A stretch of DNA of 64,000 nucleotides from Caryophanales bacterium UBA4691 (GCA_002404865.1 DHKP01000011.1:11723-75722), one strand, 5' to 3'. Positions 33,651 through 42,882 are shown, numbered from the stretch's first letter. Notes: a model not told the origin generated them from the letters alone. A program made the numbers and translations.

Positions 33651-34535
33651 ATGAAACAAATCGCGATTTTACTCGATAGCACTTGTGACATGACTATCAA
33701 TCTTTTACATGAATACGATATCGATTATGTTCCGATGGGTTTTTCCATTGGCGATAAAGAATATTCCGCGCTTCTATCTTGGGACAATATTTCACCGAAA
33801 GAATTTTATGAAACGATGAAGAAGACTCGCGTCTATACGAGCCAAGTCAAGGATGTGGATTTTGAAAAGAAATTCAATGAACTCCTTGATCAAGGTAAGG
33901 ATGTTTTATACTTAGGGTGCAGCAGCGGCTTATCTAAGTCGGTATCCCGTGGGGAAGTCATCGCACATGAAGTGATGAAAAAACGCCCCGGCGCTCAAAT
34001 TAGGGTCGTTGATTCTTTAATTTCTGGGATGGGGCAAGGGCTATTAGGGATTTATGCCTCCTTTTTACGCAAAGAAGGAAAAACCCTTGACGAAATCGCT
34101 TCTTTGTTAGAAGAAAATCGCCTTAAATACAATCAATGGGGCACGGTCAATGACCTTAATTATCTAAAGAGAGCAGGACGCGTGAAAGCTAGTGCCGCTT
34201 TTTTCGGGAATATATTCGGGGTTAAGCCAATTATTATCAGTGATATCCATGGGAACAATTTCGCTTATAAAAAAGTGAAAGGAAGAAAAGCATCTTTAGA
34301 AGAAATCGCTAATTCGGTTGCGAGTAATATTGTTGACCCAGAGAATCACTATGTAGCGATTTCGCATGCTGACTGCGAAAAAGACGCTCTTGAATTAAAG
34401 AGCTTAATCGAAGGCAAAATTAAAGTTAAGGGTTTCTATCTCACTCCTTTAGGCCCTATTCTTGGCGCTAGCTGTGGGCCCAACACCATCATTGCTTTCC
34501 ATTACGGAAAAGAAGTCGCCTTGAAGGGTGAATAA
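33651..34535 (+). CDS. DegV/FakB family fatty-acid-binding protein
   Basis: A 294-residue DegV-fold protein. The opening IAILLDSTCDMTINLLHEYDI and the GCSSGLSKSVSRGEV segment near residue 88 are typical. DegV proteins (FakB) hold a fatty acid while FakA phosphorylates it. The next gene, six bases downstream, encodes the FakA kinase, which strongly supports this role. Which fatty acid is bound cannot be seen. Confidence 0.88.
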   Translation: MKQIAILLDSTCDMTINLLHEYDIDYVPMGFSIGDKEYSALLSWDNISPKEFYETMKKTRVYTSQVKDVDFEKKFNELLDQGKDVLYLGCSSGLSKSVSRGEVIAHEVMKKRPGAQIRVVDSLISGMGQGLLGIYASFLRKEGKTLDEIASLLEENRLKYNQWGTVNDLNYLKRAGRVKASAAFFGNIFGVKPIIISDIHGNNFAYKKVKGRKASLEEIANSVASNIVDPENHYVAISHADCEKDALELKSLIEGKIKVKGFYLTPLGPILGASCGPNTIIAFHYGKEVALKGE

Positions 34536-34541
34536 GAATTC

Positions 34542-36203
34542 ATGGATAATAAAACTTTGTCGGGGAACGATTTTATTCGTTTGCTCAAAAAGGGATATGA
34601 GGCCTTGTCTAGTAACTACGAAGCAATCAATGACCTCAACGTTTTCCCTGTGCCGGACGGCGATACTGGCACAAACATGAAAATGACTTTTGCTGGTGGG
34701 CTCCGCTCGATTGTCAAAAGCGATGACTTAGGATCGCTAGCGACTGATTTTGCGCGCGGATCTTTATTTGCGGCCCGTGGCAATAGCGGCGTTCTTTCTA
34801 GCCAATATTACAAAGGAATCGCCGATGGCCTAAAAAACAAAAAGGATGCAGATGTCCCCACGTTCGCTAAAGCGATGGTAAACGGGTATAAAGTCGCTTA
34901 TTCTGCAGCGGCTGATCCTGTTGAAGGGACGATTCTTACTGTTGGAAGAGAAGGAATAGAAAACGTTATCAATCATTCCAAGAATCTAAAGGATTTCCCG
35001 ACTTTCTTTGCGGCCGTTGTGGAAGCGATGAAGGCTTCTTTGGACAATACGCCAAACCTTTTGCCTGTTTTAAAAGAAGCCGGCGTCGTCGATAGTGGCG
35101 GCAAAGGATTACTTACGATTTTCCAAGGTTTTTTAGGCGCTTATACTGGTAAGGAAGAATCGTCTTCAGAAATCGATACAAAGATTGAAGAGAGCTTTGC
35201 TAGCAATACATCAGCCCCAGTCGACTACAGCGCCTTTAATGAAAATAGCGTTCTCGACTATGGCTATTGCACGGAATTTTTGTTGCAGCTTCTATCTTCT
35301 AAAACTAACGTGAAACGTTTTTCGATAAAGCGCTTTATCGCTTGGCTTGAGGAACATGGCAATTCCATCGTTTGCTTTCAAACTGGAACGGTCATAAAAG
35401 TTCATGTGCATACAAAAAAGCCCTACGAAGTGATTCGTTACGCCCAAAAATATGGCGAATTTGTTGCCTTTAAGATGGAAAACATGGCGCTTCAGCATAA
35501 CGAAGTCATCATCAAAGAAGAGAAGAAAAAGAAGGAGCGCGTTCCTAGCGCGATTATCGCAATCGGTCAAGGGGAAGGGATTAAAGACCTTTACCACTCC
35601 TTAGGGGCAGATATTGTGCTTGATGGCGGAAAAACGATGAACGCTTCTACCGAAGAAATTATTGATGCGGCTAAATACGCCAACGCGGAAGATGTTATTC
35701 TTCTTCCTAATGAAAGCAATATTCTTCTTGCGGCAAAACAAGCGCAAAATCTCTATAAAAAATGCCGTATCCATGTCGTAGAAACTAAAAACCTTGTTGA
35801 AGGATACATCGCTTTATCGATGCTAGTTGACAAAAACGATGTGCAAGGAACGATCGATGCCTTTAATGAAGCGATAAAATCCCTTGATTACGGCTTCGTT
35901 GCTTTAAGTAACCGCGATATCGAAATCGAAGGGGAAACGGTTCCTTCCCATACTTATATCGGAGGGATAAATAAAGAAATCCTCGCAAGTGGGCTAACTG
36001 CTGAGATGACCTTAGATTCTCTCCTTTCATATGTCAAAGGCCTTGAAAATAAGAGTGCCTTGCTTTTAATCCGCGGAAAAGCGACAAAAGAAGAAAACGC
36101 AAATCAATTACTTGAAGCTTTAAAAAATAAATACCCTGATTTGGAAATCGGTTTACTCAGCGGCGAACAAGAAGTTTATGATTATTTAGTAGGGATTTAC
36201 TAA
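34542..36203 (+). CDS. fakA: Fatty acid kinase catalytic subunit FakA (DAK2 domain, YloV-like)
   Basis: A 553-residue kinase that phosphorylates FakB-bound fatty acids to acyl-phosphates for phospholipid synthesis. The N-terminal DAK2 domain has the nucleotide/Mg site NVFPVPDGDTGTNM (about 28-41) and ARGNSGVLSSQYYKG near 84. A middle DAK1-like region and a C-terminal DegV-like domain follow (ILLPNESNIL near 385). The gene is six bases behind degV. Together with plsC in this window it indicates use of preformed fatty acids. Confidence 0.92.
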   Translation: MDNKTLSGNDFIRLLKKGYEALSSNYEAINDLNVFPVPDGDTGTNMKMTFAGGLRSIVKSDDLGSLATDFARGSLFAARGNSGVLSSQYYKGIADGLKNKKDADVPTFAKAMVNGYKVAYSAAADPVEGTILTVGREGIENVINHSKNLKDFPTFFAAVVEAMKASLDNTPNLLPVLKEAGVVDSGGKGLLTIFQGFLGAYTGKEESSSEIDTKIEESFASNTSAPVDYSAFNENSVLDYGYCTEFLLQLLSSKTNVKRFSIKRFIAWLEEHGNSIVCFQTGTVIKVHVHTKKPYEVIRYAQKYGEFVAFKMENMALQHNEVIIKEEKKKKERVPSAIIAIGQGEGIKDLYHSLGADIVLDGGKTMNASTEEIIDAAKYANAEDVILLPNESNILLAAKQAQNLYKKCRIHVVETKNLVEGYIALSMLVDKNDVQGTIDAFNEAIKSLDYGFVALSNRDIEIEGETVPSHTYIGGINKEILASGLTAEMTLDSLLSYVKGLENKSALLLIRGKATKEENANQLLEALKNKYPDLEIGLLSGEQEVYDYLVGIY

Positions 36204-36206
36204 TTT

Positions 36207-36749
36207 ATGGACCAAAAATTGCTAGAAAAGAAACTTGATACGAAAGAAATCTATCACGGTAAAATACTAAACGTGTTTGTTGACGATGTTCTTCTTCCAA
36301 ATGGCAAAAAGAGTACGCGAGAACTTATTCGTCACTGTAAAGCCAGCGCTGTCCTTGCTTTTGACGATAATGGCAACGTTATTTTAGAAGACCAATTCCG
36401 CTATCCCTATAATACAGTCATTACTGAAATCCCCGCGGGTAAAGCGGATGGAGATGAAGATCCTCTTGTTACCGCAAAACGTGAACTCCTAGAAGAAACT
36501 GGATACGAAGCGAATGATATTGCTCTACTAGGGGAATTCTATCCTTCTGTCGCTTATACCGATGAAGTGATTTACCTTTACGAAGCGCATTCTTTGAAGA
36601 AAAAGGAACAGCACCTTGACGCTGACGAATCCCTGTCCTTCTATTTTAAAAGTTTCGAGGAATTCAAGCGTATGGTTAGCGAAGGAAAAATCAAGGATGG
36701 AAAAACGCTTGCCGCCTTGGCTTATTATTTATTGAAACACGCAATGTGA
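36207..36749 (+). CDS. NUDIX hydrolase, ADP-ribose pyrophosphatase type
   Basis: A 180-residue enzyme whose NUDIX box is GKADGDEDPLVTAKRELLEE (residues about 77-96), giving REL-LEE-TGY as metal-binding core. EIPAGKAD before the box and the preceding VLAFDDNGNVILEDQFRYPY strand match ADP-sugar pyrophosphatases (NudF type). It begins three bases after fakA. The likely role is clearing ADP-ribose or other nucleotide sugars. Confidence 0.88.
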   Translation: MDQKLLEKKLDTKEIYHGKILNVFVDDVLLPNGKKSTRELIRHCKASAVLAFDDNGNVILEDQFRYPYNTVITEIPAGKADGDEDPLVTAKRELLEETGYEANDIALLGEFYPSVAYTDEVIYLYEAHSLKKKEQHLDADESLSFYFKSFEEFKRMVSEGKIKDGKTLAALAYYLLKHAM

Positions 36750-36782
36750 CTTGCATCGGGATTTTGTTTTGCCTATGGAATT

Positions 36783-37099
36783 GTGATTATTTATCAAAAA
36801 CTGGGTCGCGACAATACTCCCTCTATCATCGAAAAGATGAAAGACGGCAAAACGAGAATTTTGAGCAAAAAAGAAACCTTAATCGCCTTAAAGACTAAAC
36901 TCTTAGAAGAAACGAATGAATATCTTTCTTCCTGTGAATCCCTAGAAGAATTCGCCGATATTGAAGAAGAGGTGTTGCTCTTCCTTTAGAAAGTGGCCAT
37001 ACTTTAGGGGAATTAGAAAAGATTCGTCTAAGAAAAAGAAATCGCAATGGTGCTTTTAGCAAATGTTTCTTTCTAGAAATAGTTCCGAATAAAAAATAG
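36783..37099 (+). pseudogene. Frameshifted MazG-like nucleotide pyrophosphohydrolase
   Basis: The frame from the GTG at 36783 gives 68 residues that match small MazG-like hydrolases (YQKLGRDNTPSIIEK, LLEETNEYLSSCESLEEFADIEEEV) and then stops at 36987. Reading on in another frame from about 36974 gives the missing half of such a protein (SGHTLGELEKIRLRKRNRNG, then FSKCFFLEIVPNKK) up to TAG at 37097. One base change in length would restore a protein of about 105 residues. It is therefore a broken gene, or one base is wrong in the assembly. The restored stop lies within the thrS terminator stem. Confidence 0.75.
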
Positions 37100-37120
37100 G
37101 GCCGATTTATCGGCCCTATT
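37089..37120 (-). terminator. Terminator of thrS
   Basis: A perfect 11-base inverted repeat (37095-37105 with 37110-37120) around a TTTA loop, followed on the minus strand by a run of T. Confidence 0.88.
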
Positions 37121-37126
37121 CGTTTC

Positions 37127-39028
37127 TTAGAAGCGAAGCTTTTTATCAATCGAATTACGAATCAGTCTTACGAATTCATCCAAAGAGACGGTGATTTGCT
37201 TTTCACTTCCGTAGATTCGGTAAGTGACTTCGCGATTCTCTTTTTCTTTGTCGCCAACAACAATGGTATACGGAATTTTTTGAACTTGCGCATTTCTTAA
37301 CCGGTAACCTAATTTTTCATTGCTATTATCGAGATAGACGCGCACGTCATTGCCTTCTAGGGCTTTTTTGACAGCGTTAGCGTATTCTATGTGCGCTTGA
37401 TTGCTTACGGGTAGAACGATTGCTTGATGAGGCGCTAACCAAGTTGGGAAAGCTCCTCCATAGTTTTCGGTAATGATGCCGATAAAGCGTTCAACTGAGC
37501 CAAATACGACGCGGTGAAGCATATACGGTTCTTTCTTTTCGCCGTTTTCATCAATGTAGAAGCAGCCAAATCGATGTGGCAAATTCACATCGAGTTGGAT
37601 GGTGCCGCATTGCCAAGTTCTACCCATCGAATCTTTGAGTTTGAAATCGAGCTTTGGTCCATAGAAAGCTCCATCGCCTTCATTGATTTGATATTCGTGG
37701 CCGCTGTCTTTGCAGGCGGTAGCGAGGGCTTTTTCGCTTTGATCCCAGAATTCTTTGCTACCGATATAATCATCTGGGCGAGTGCTTAAGACGATTTTGT
37801 AGCTTAGGTCAAAGACTTTATACACTTCGTCTAGTAACCCCATGATGTTTTTCACTTCGCTTTCGATTTGATCAGGGCGAATCATGATGTGAGCATCGTC
37901 TTGGGTAAAGGCCCGCACACGGAATAAACCGTTTAAAGCCCCGCTGGCTTCGTGACGGTGGACGTGCCCTAATTCGGCATAGCGAAGCGGGAATTCCCGG
38001 TAAGAGTGGATATCGTTTTTGTAAACGAGAATTGCGCCAGGGCAATTCATTGGCTTAATTGCAAAGTCTTTGTCATCGATTTTCGTGGTATACATGTTCT
38101 CTTTATAGTGATCCCAGTGCCCGCTAGTCTCCCATAATTCACGGGAAAGCATGGTTGGGCTTTCGATTTGCAAGTAACCATGGGCGAGGTGTATTTTCCT
38201 CCAATAATCGAGAAGCGCGTTCTTCAATAACATGCCATTAGGAAGCCAGAATGGAAATCCTGGGCCATAATCGCTAATCATGAATAGGCCTAGTTCTTTG
38301 CCTAAACGGCGGTGGTCATTTGCCTTGCGCCTTTCCAAAACCGCAAGGTGCTCTTTTAAGTCTTCTTCGCTCCACCAGGACGTGCCATAAATGCGTGTAA
38401 GTTGTTTATTCTCGCTATTGCCTCTCCAATAAGCACCAGCGATCGATAACAATTTGAAGTGCTTAATCATTCCGGTTGATGGAATGTGAGGGCCCTTGCA
38501 AAAATCAACGAAATCTCCCTGCGTATAGATAGAGATGTTTTCTTTCTCGTGTTCGGCGATTAATTCGAGCTTATATGGGTTATCTTTAAAAATTTCTTTC
38601 GCTTCCTCGGGAGTGACTTCTTTACGAATGAAGGGATTATCTTCTTTCGCGAGTTTTTTCATTTCCGTTTCAATACGAGCAAAATCAGCATCGGTGACGA
38701 TTTTGTTACCGAAATCGACATCGTAATAGAAACCTTCTTCGATGGCCGGCCCAAACCCGAATTTGCAATCCGGGTATAAGTGGCGAATCGCTTGAGCCAT
38801 CAAGTGGGAAGTGCTGTGATTAAGCATCATAAAGGCATCGTTACTTCCTTTTCTCACAAAAGAGAAACTCTCTCCTTCGTGGAGAGGCTCTCTCATGTCG
38901 ATGATTTCTTCCTCACACTTAATGCCGACATCCTCTTTTTTGTGTTCATTATCGAGCACTTTAGCGGCAATAAAGCCATTCGCTTTATCTTCTAATTCAA
39001 CTTCTTTTCCGTCATAGATTACTTTCAT
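37127..39028 (-). CDS. thrS: Threonyl-tRNA synthetase
   Basis: A 633-residue class II synthetase. An N-terminal TGS-like domain (MKVIYDGKEVELEDKANGF) and an editing domain (STSHLMAQAIRHLYP, the HxxxH metal site) come first. The catalytic core carries the zinc-site MNCPGAILVYK and RHEASGALNGLFRVRAFTQD. The C-terminal anticodon-binding domain ends the protein. I chose the ATG at 39028, which has a GGAAAAGG ribosome site; a longer open frame from 39124 runs through the T-box and is not translated. A T-box leader controls it. Confidence 0.97.
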   Translation of the reverse strand: MKVIYDGKEVELEDKANGFIAAKVLDNEHKKEDVGIKCEEEIIDMREPLHEGESFSFVRKGSNDAFMMLNHSTSHLMAQAIRHLYPDCKFGFGPAIEEGFYYDVDFGNKIVTDADFARIETEMKKLAKEDNPFIRKEVTPEEAKEIFKDNPYKLELIAEHEKENISIYTQGDFVDFCKGPHIPSTGMIKHFKLLSIAGAYWRGNSENKQLTRIYGTSWWSEEDLKEHLAVLERRKANDHRRLGKELGLFMISDYGPGFPFWLPNGMLLKNALLDYWRKIHLAHGYLQIESPTMLSRELWETSGHWDHYKENMYTTKIDDKDFAIKPMNCPGAILVYKNDIHSYREFPLRYAELGHVHRHEASGALNGLFRVRAFTQDDAHIMIRPDQIESEVKNIMGLLDEVYKVFDLSYKIVLSTRPDDYIGSKEFWDQSEKALATACKDSGHEYQINEGDGAFYGPKLDFKLKDSMGRTWQCGTIQLDVNLPHRFGCFYIDENGEKKEPYMLHRVVFGSVERFIGIITENYGGAFPTWLAPHQAIVLPVSNQAHIEYANAVKKALEGNDVRVYLDNSNEKLGYRLRNAQVQKIPYTIVVGDKEKENREVTYRIYGSEKQITVSLDEFVRLIRNSIDKKLRF

Positions 39029-39231
39029 AATCCTTTTCCTTTCTTGAGGGATAAAAAATAAAACGCCCTCATCGCTAAGGACGCTTCCGCGTGGTACCAC
39101 CTTATTTCGAATGAAAAAATTCATTCCTCTCTGAGCTTAACGTGCTTCAGGTTCGCCTAGCTTATTTCGCTAAGAGCTCGGGAGTGGTACTCCATATGCC
39201 TATAGGCATTTGAGCTTGTCTCCTTCAACGC
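39029..39231 (-). promoter_or_regulatory. T-box riboswitch leader of thrS
   Basis: On the minus strand the T-box AAGGTGGTACCACG lies near 39102-39089. AAGG/CCTT and ACGC/GCGT stems around the TGGTACC bulge make the antiterminator. The competing terminator is CGTCCT/AGGGCG with a T-run (39083-39052). The specifier region appears compact: an ACC threonine codon (39188-39186) sits between perfect GGAGT and ACTCC arms, within an outer AGCTC/GAGCT pairing. Confidence 0.88.
39052..39083 (-). terminator. Regulated terminator of the thrS T-box
   Basis: CGTCCT (39083-39078) pairs with AGGGCG (39069-39064), one G-T pair included, followed by TTTTATTTTTT. The 5' arm is shared with the antiterminator, which is the switching overlap expected of a T-box. 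Confidence 0.82.
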
Positions 39232-39237
39232 AAGTAA

Positions 39238-39266
39238 AATCTAGGACGATGGGTAAGCAATGTCAA
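39238..39266 (-). promoter_or_regulatory. Sigma-70 promoter of thrS
   Basis: TTGACA (39266-39261), a 17-base spacer and TAGATT (39243-39238) on the minus strand. Transcription would start near 39231 and produce the T-box leader. Confidence 0.8.
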
Positions 39267-39425
39267 GCAAAACAAATGGCATAAAAAACGATTCTTATTT
39301 TTCTTTCCGCATTAATTAGCTTTTCTAATTATTGTTTTCCTTAATTACAAAATTTGCTTGTGATTTCCTTCTTTAGTGGCCGATTAAATGCCTTTTACCC
39401 TCTTTATCAGCCTTTTGCTTAGGAA

Positions 39426-39431
39426 TAAAAT
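39426..39431 (+). promoter_or_regulatory. -10 box of queA, seven bases from the ATG
   Basis: TAAAAT followed by seven bases and the queA ATG at 39439. An AGGA lies upstream of the -10 and would not be in the mRNA. A TTTATC 17 bases upstream is a weak -35. Confidence 0.5.
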
Positions 39432-39438
39432 AACAGCT

Positions 39439-40506
39439 ATGAATATTGAATTGTTTGATTATTATCTTCCTGAAAACCTTATCGCCCAGTCGCCTAGCGA
39501 GAAACGCGATGAATGTCGTTTAATGGTTGTAGATCGCGAACATAAAACAATCGAAAATAAAAAGTTTTTCGATATTATCGATTATTTGCACCCAGGAGAT
39601 GTGCTTGTCAGAAATAACACCAAAGTCATCCCCGCCCGTTTAATTGGCGAAAAAGTTGAGACGAAAGGGAAAGTTGAAATCTTGCTCTTACATGAAGTGA
39701 AAGCAGAAAAGGACACTTGGGAATGTTTAGTCGGGAATGCCCATAGCGTTAGAGTCGGTACGCACTGCGCTTTTGGCGATGGCAGACTAACTTGCGAATG
39801 CGTAAAAGTACTTCCGGAAGGTATCCGCCATATGAAGTTCTTCTACCAAGGGATTTTCTTAGAAGTTCTTGATTCGTTAGGGCTTATGCCCCTTCCTCCT
39901 TATATTAAGAAACAGTGCGAAGATAATAGCGAATACCAAACCGTTTATGCGAAGGTTCCTGGGAGTGCGGCAGCTCCAACTGCGGGCTTCCATTTCACGG
40001 AAGAACTTTTGCAGCGCATCCAAGAAAAAGGGGTTACTATTATTGATATTACTTTGAATATTGGCTTAGGCACCTTTAGGCCAGTGAAAGTATTGGACAC
40101 TAAAGATCATGTGATGCATAGCGAGACTTATACGATTTCTAAAGAAGCGGCATCATCTTTGAATTCGGCAAAAAAAGAAGGCAGAAGAATCATCGCGATT
40201 GGCACAACTAGCGTTCGTACTTTAGAAAGCAACTTGGCGAAATACGGCGCATTTACCCCAACAAATGATGAAGCGACAAGTATTTTCATCACACCCGGTT
40301 ATGAATACCAAGCAATCGATGCCTTAATCACGAATTTTCATCTTCCAAAGAGCACGCTCGTTATGCTCGTGAGCGCTTTTATGGGAAGGAAATGGACATT
40401 GCATTGCTATGAAGAGGCGGTTAGAGAAAAATATCGATTTTTCTCTTTTGGCGACGCCATGTTTATATATGGTAAATACGATTATTCCCATCATCTAGAT
40501 GATTAA
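39439..40506 (+). CDS. queA: S-adenosylmethionine:tRNA ribosyltransferase-isomerase
   Basis: A 355-residue enzyme that makes epoxyqueuosine on tRNA from SAM. The family motifs LFDYYLPENLIAQ, RLMVVDR, VRNNTKVIPARL, GSAAAPTAGFHFTEELL and TNFHLPKSTLVMLVSAF are all present. I chose the internal ATG at 39439, which gives the typical N-terminus MNIELFDYYLPE; the longer frame from 39388 adds 17 non-conserved residues. The partner tgt gene is not in this window. Confidence 0.95.
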   Translation: MNIELFDYYLPENLIAQSPSEKRDECRLMVVDREHKTIENKKFFDIIDYLHPGDVLVRNNTKVIPARLIGEKVETKGKVEILLLHEVKAEKDTWECLVGNAHSVRVGTHCAFGDGRLTCECVKVLPEGIRHMKFFYQGIFLEVLDSLGLMPLPPYIKKQCEDNSEYQTVYAKVPGSAAAPTAGFHFTEELLQRIQEKGVTIIDITLNIGLGTFRPVKVLDTKDHVMHSETYTISKEAASSLNSAKKEGRRIIAIGTTSVRTLESNLAKYGAFTPTNDEATSIFITPGYEYQAIDALITNFHLPKSTLVMLVSAFMGRKWTLHCYEEAVREKYRFFSFGDAMFIYGKYDYSHHLDD

Positions 40507-40511
40507 AAATA

Positions 40512-40548
40512 AAAAAGATGCTCTGATATACTTTTTGAGCATCTTTTT
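40512..40548. terminator. Bidirectional terminator between queA and the ROK kinase
   Basis: AAAAAGATGCTC (40512-40523) and GAGCATCTTTTT (40537-40548) are perfect inverted arms with A/T runs on both sides, so it can end queA and the convergent pfkA-pyk-ROK operon. Confidence 0.88.
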
Positions 40549-40573
40549 AAGGACAAATGAGTTTTAATGAAAA

Positions 40574-41416
40574 CTAGATGTTTTCTTTTTGAAAGCCAAG
40601 AACCGCAGCGCCCATTAAACCTGCCTCTTGCCCGTAAGAGCAGAGTTCAAGACGAGAGTGGGGGCAAGCGTTTCTTAAGTCATCGAAGAACAAATCTGCG
40701 CTTTTCATCACTCCTCCGGTAAGAGTGAATATTTCCGGTTCAAAATTGAATTGATTCATCCTGATCCAGCTGGCCAATAAATTGATCCAATCGTGATATA
40801 TCGGCATCACGATAGGTTTTTTCTCTCTCACCATTTGGAAGAATTCGCGTGCGTTTTTGATTTCTAGTCCATTCATGGAAGCAAGCTTGATGATTCCGGT
40901 CCCGCTTGCCATATGCTCGAATTCATGGGTTTCGCCTTTGTAATCGAACATTGTATGGCCAACTTCGTAAGAGCTATTCACGATTTTCCCGTTTTGGGTA
41001 AGAGCTCCTCCTACACCAGTGGAAATGGTCACGAAATAGAGAGATTTTGCGTTTTTGTATTCGCCAAGATTGGCTTCTGCTAAAGCGGCAACCTCTGCAT
41101 CGTTAATAACGTAAGCAGGTAAGTGGTAGCGGCTAGACAAATAATCTGCTAAAGGAATGTTTTTGATGTGGATGTTTGGTAAAGCGGCAATAAACCCATC
41201 ATAGCGAACTCTTCCAGGAACTCCCATCGCTAAAGCAATGACATCCGAAAAGTCTTTCACGCATTCATCGATGGTTTTGGCGACATTACTTAGAAAAATA
41301 TCCGTTTTTCCACGCACAGTCGGATTGATAACCTCGGAGATGATATTGTAATTTTCATCAATGAGAGCAACGCGGGTATTAGTGCCGCCGATATCTAAAG
41401 CAATTACCTTTTTCAT
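40574..41416 (-). CDS. ROK family sugar kinase (glucokinase-like) without the zinc cysteines
   Basis: A 280-residue ATP-dependent sugar kinase. The phosphate-binding DIGGTNTRVALID opens the protein, NDAEVAALAE (near 103) holds the catalytic Asp region, and STGVGGALTQNGKIV lies near 135. In most ROK proteins a zinc motif with CxCGxxGC follows the GH motif; here YEVGHTMFDYKGETHEFEH keeps the His but has no cysteines. Activity is still possible, since the catalytic Asp is separate. Its ATG shares a base with the pyk stop, so it is the last gene of a pfkA-pyk-kinase operon, which favours a glucokinase role. Confidence 0.85.
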   Translation of the reverse strand: MKKVIALDIGGTNTRVALIDENYNIISEVINPTVRGKTDIFLSNVAKTIDECVKDFSDVIALAMGVPGRVRYDGFIAALPNIHIKNIPLADYLSSRYHLPAYVINDAEVAALAEANLGEYKNAKSLYFVTISTGVGGALTQNGKIVNSSYEVGHTMFDYKGETHEFEHMASGTGIIKLASMNGLEIKNAREFFQMVREKKPIVMPIYHDWINLLASWIRMNQFNFEPEIFTLTGGVMKSADLFFDDLRNACPHSRLELCSYGQEAGLMGAAVLGFQKENI

Positions 41417-42873
41417 TAGTCTAAATCTTCCACTTTATTAACTTTTAAAATTCGCATGAAATTAGTTTGTCCAACTCCTGTTGGCGTTCCTCCTGCTAAA
41501 AGAATCATGTCGCCTTGTTTTAAACCTAAATCGCGCGCGACTTTTAGTGCTTTTGCTTCCATCTCTTCGATGAAATCAGGCATTTGTGTCTTAATCAAAA
41601 CGCTATAAACGCCCCAATACCAAGCCGATTCTAATGCTGCTTTTCTACTGCTTGTCACAGAAATAATCGGGCAGCAAGGACGGGCTTTAGAAAGACGCTT
41701 AGAAGAATTTCCTGTTTGGGAGAAATTGATGATAAGTTTGGCTTTGATAAGCAAAGCGGTGTTAGCGATGGCATTGGCAATCGCGTCATTATTTGTCGCT
41801 TCGCTTGTTTCAAAAGCCTCACGGGCGAGACTTTCATAATCTAGTTCTTTTTCCATCGCCTCGCTAATTGCGGATTGCATCGCAACCGATTCGACAGGAT
41901 AAGCTCCGCTAGCCGTCTCTCCGGAAAGCATGACGCAGTCGCTTCCTTCATCAATTGCCGTAGCGACGTCACTAACCTCAGCCCGTGTTGGGCGTGGGTG
42001 AGTGGTCATACTATCTAACATTTGAGTGGCGGTAATTACGGGTTTGCCGTATCTTCGGCATAGTTTGATGATCTTCCTTTGAACAAGAGGTACAACTTGC
42101 GGAGGGATTTCGTCACCTAAATCACCGCGAGCAACCATGATGCCGTCTGCAGTTTTGATGATGTCTTCAATTTTTTCAACACCTTCTGGGTTCTCTATTT
42201 TTGCGATGACGGGAATATTTGGATTCCCATATTTTTTAATCGTTTCTTTGATATCGATGATGTCTTGAGGACGACGCGTAAAAGAAGCAAAAATGACATC
42301 CACGTTTTGTTCGCAGCCGAATTTTAAATCCGCTTCATCTTGTTTGCTGATGAAAGGCATCGAAAGCCTCGACATTGGGCAATTCATGCCTTTTTGGTCT
42401 TTGATGTAATGGGTGTTCAATGCTTTTACGACAATCTCATGATTCTTCTCATCTTTATCAATGACTTGCATCTCAAGATTTCCATCGTCGATTAAAATGA
42501 CATCATTGATTTTTACATCGTCATATAATCCTGGGTGCGAACATGAAAACTTTTCTTTATTTCCAAGCATTGGGGTCATGGAAATACGCATAATTTGACC
42601 TTTTTTGACATCGACTTTTCCGTTTTCCATGTACCCTGTTCTTAATTCAGGGCCCTTCGTATCCAAAGCAACAGCTAAATAGATTCCGTATTTTTTCTCA
42701 AAGTCTCTTGCGATATTGATTTTTTCAAGCTGCTCCTCGTGGGTGCCATGGCTGAAATTAACGCGCATCACGTTCATTCCTGCCTTATAGAGACGATAAA
42801 TCATATCCGGCGTATCGCTTGTCGGACCGATGGTGCAAACGATTTTTGTCTTTTTGTTTGTAACTAAAAACAT
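41416..42873 (-). CDS. pyk: Pyruvate kinase
   Basis: A 485-residue glycolytic enzyme that makes pyruvate and ATP. TKIVCTIGPTSDTP opens the barrel, and ALDTKGPELRTG, MVARGDLGDEIP and the signature KPVITATQMLDSM near residue 280 follow. It has the C-terminal allosteric domain but not the additional PEP-utiliser-like domain present in Bacillus Pyk. It starts nine bases after pfkA with an AGGA ribosome site. Confidence 0.97.
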   Translation of the reverse strand: MFLVTNKKTKIVCTIGPTSDTPDMIYRLYKAGMNVMRVNFSHGTHEEQLEKINIARDFEKKYGIYLAVALDTKGPELRTGYMENGKVDVKKGQIMRISMTPMLGNKEKFSCSHPGLYDDVKINDVILIDDGNLEMQVIDKDEKNHEIVVKALNTHYIKDQKGMNCPMSRLSMPFISKQDEADLKFGCEQNVDVIFASFTRRPQDIIDIKETIKKYGNPNIPVIAKIENPEGVEKIEDIIKTADGIMVARGDLGDEIPPQVVPLVQRKIIKLCRRYGKPVITATQMLDSMTTHPRPTRAEVSDVATAIDEGSDCVMLSGETASGAYPVESVAMQSAISEAMEKELDYESLAREAFETSEATNNDAIANAIANTALLIKAKLIINFSQTGNSSKRLSKARPCCPIISVTSSRKAALESAWYWGVYSVLIKTQMPDFIEEMEAKALKVARDLGLKQGDMILLAGGTPTGVGQTNFMRILKVNKVEDLD

Positions 42874-42882
42874 AGCGAAATC

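Noticed and set aside
39029..39124. Extended N-terminus of ThrS from 39124
   Set aside because: The extra codons lie in the T-box antiterminator and terminator; the ATG at 39028 has the ribosome site and the normal N-terminus.
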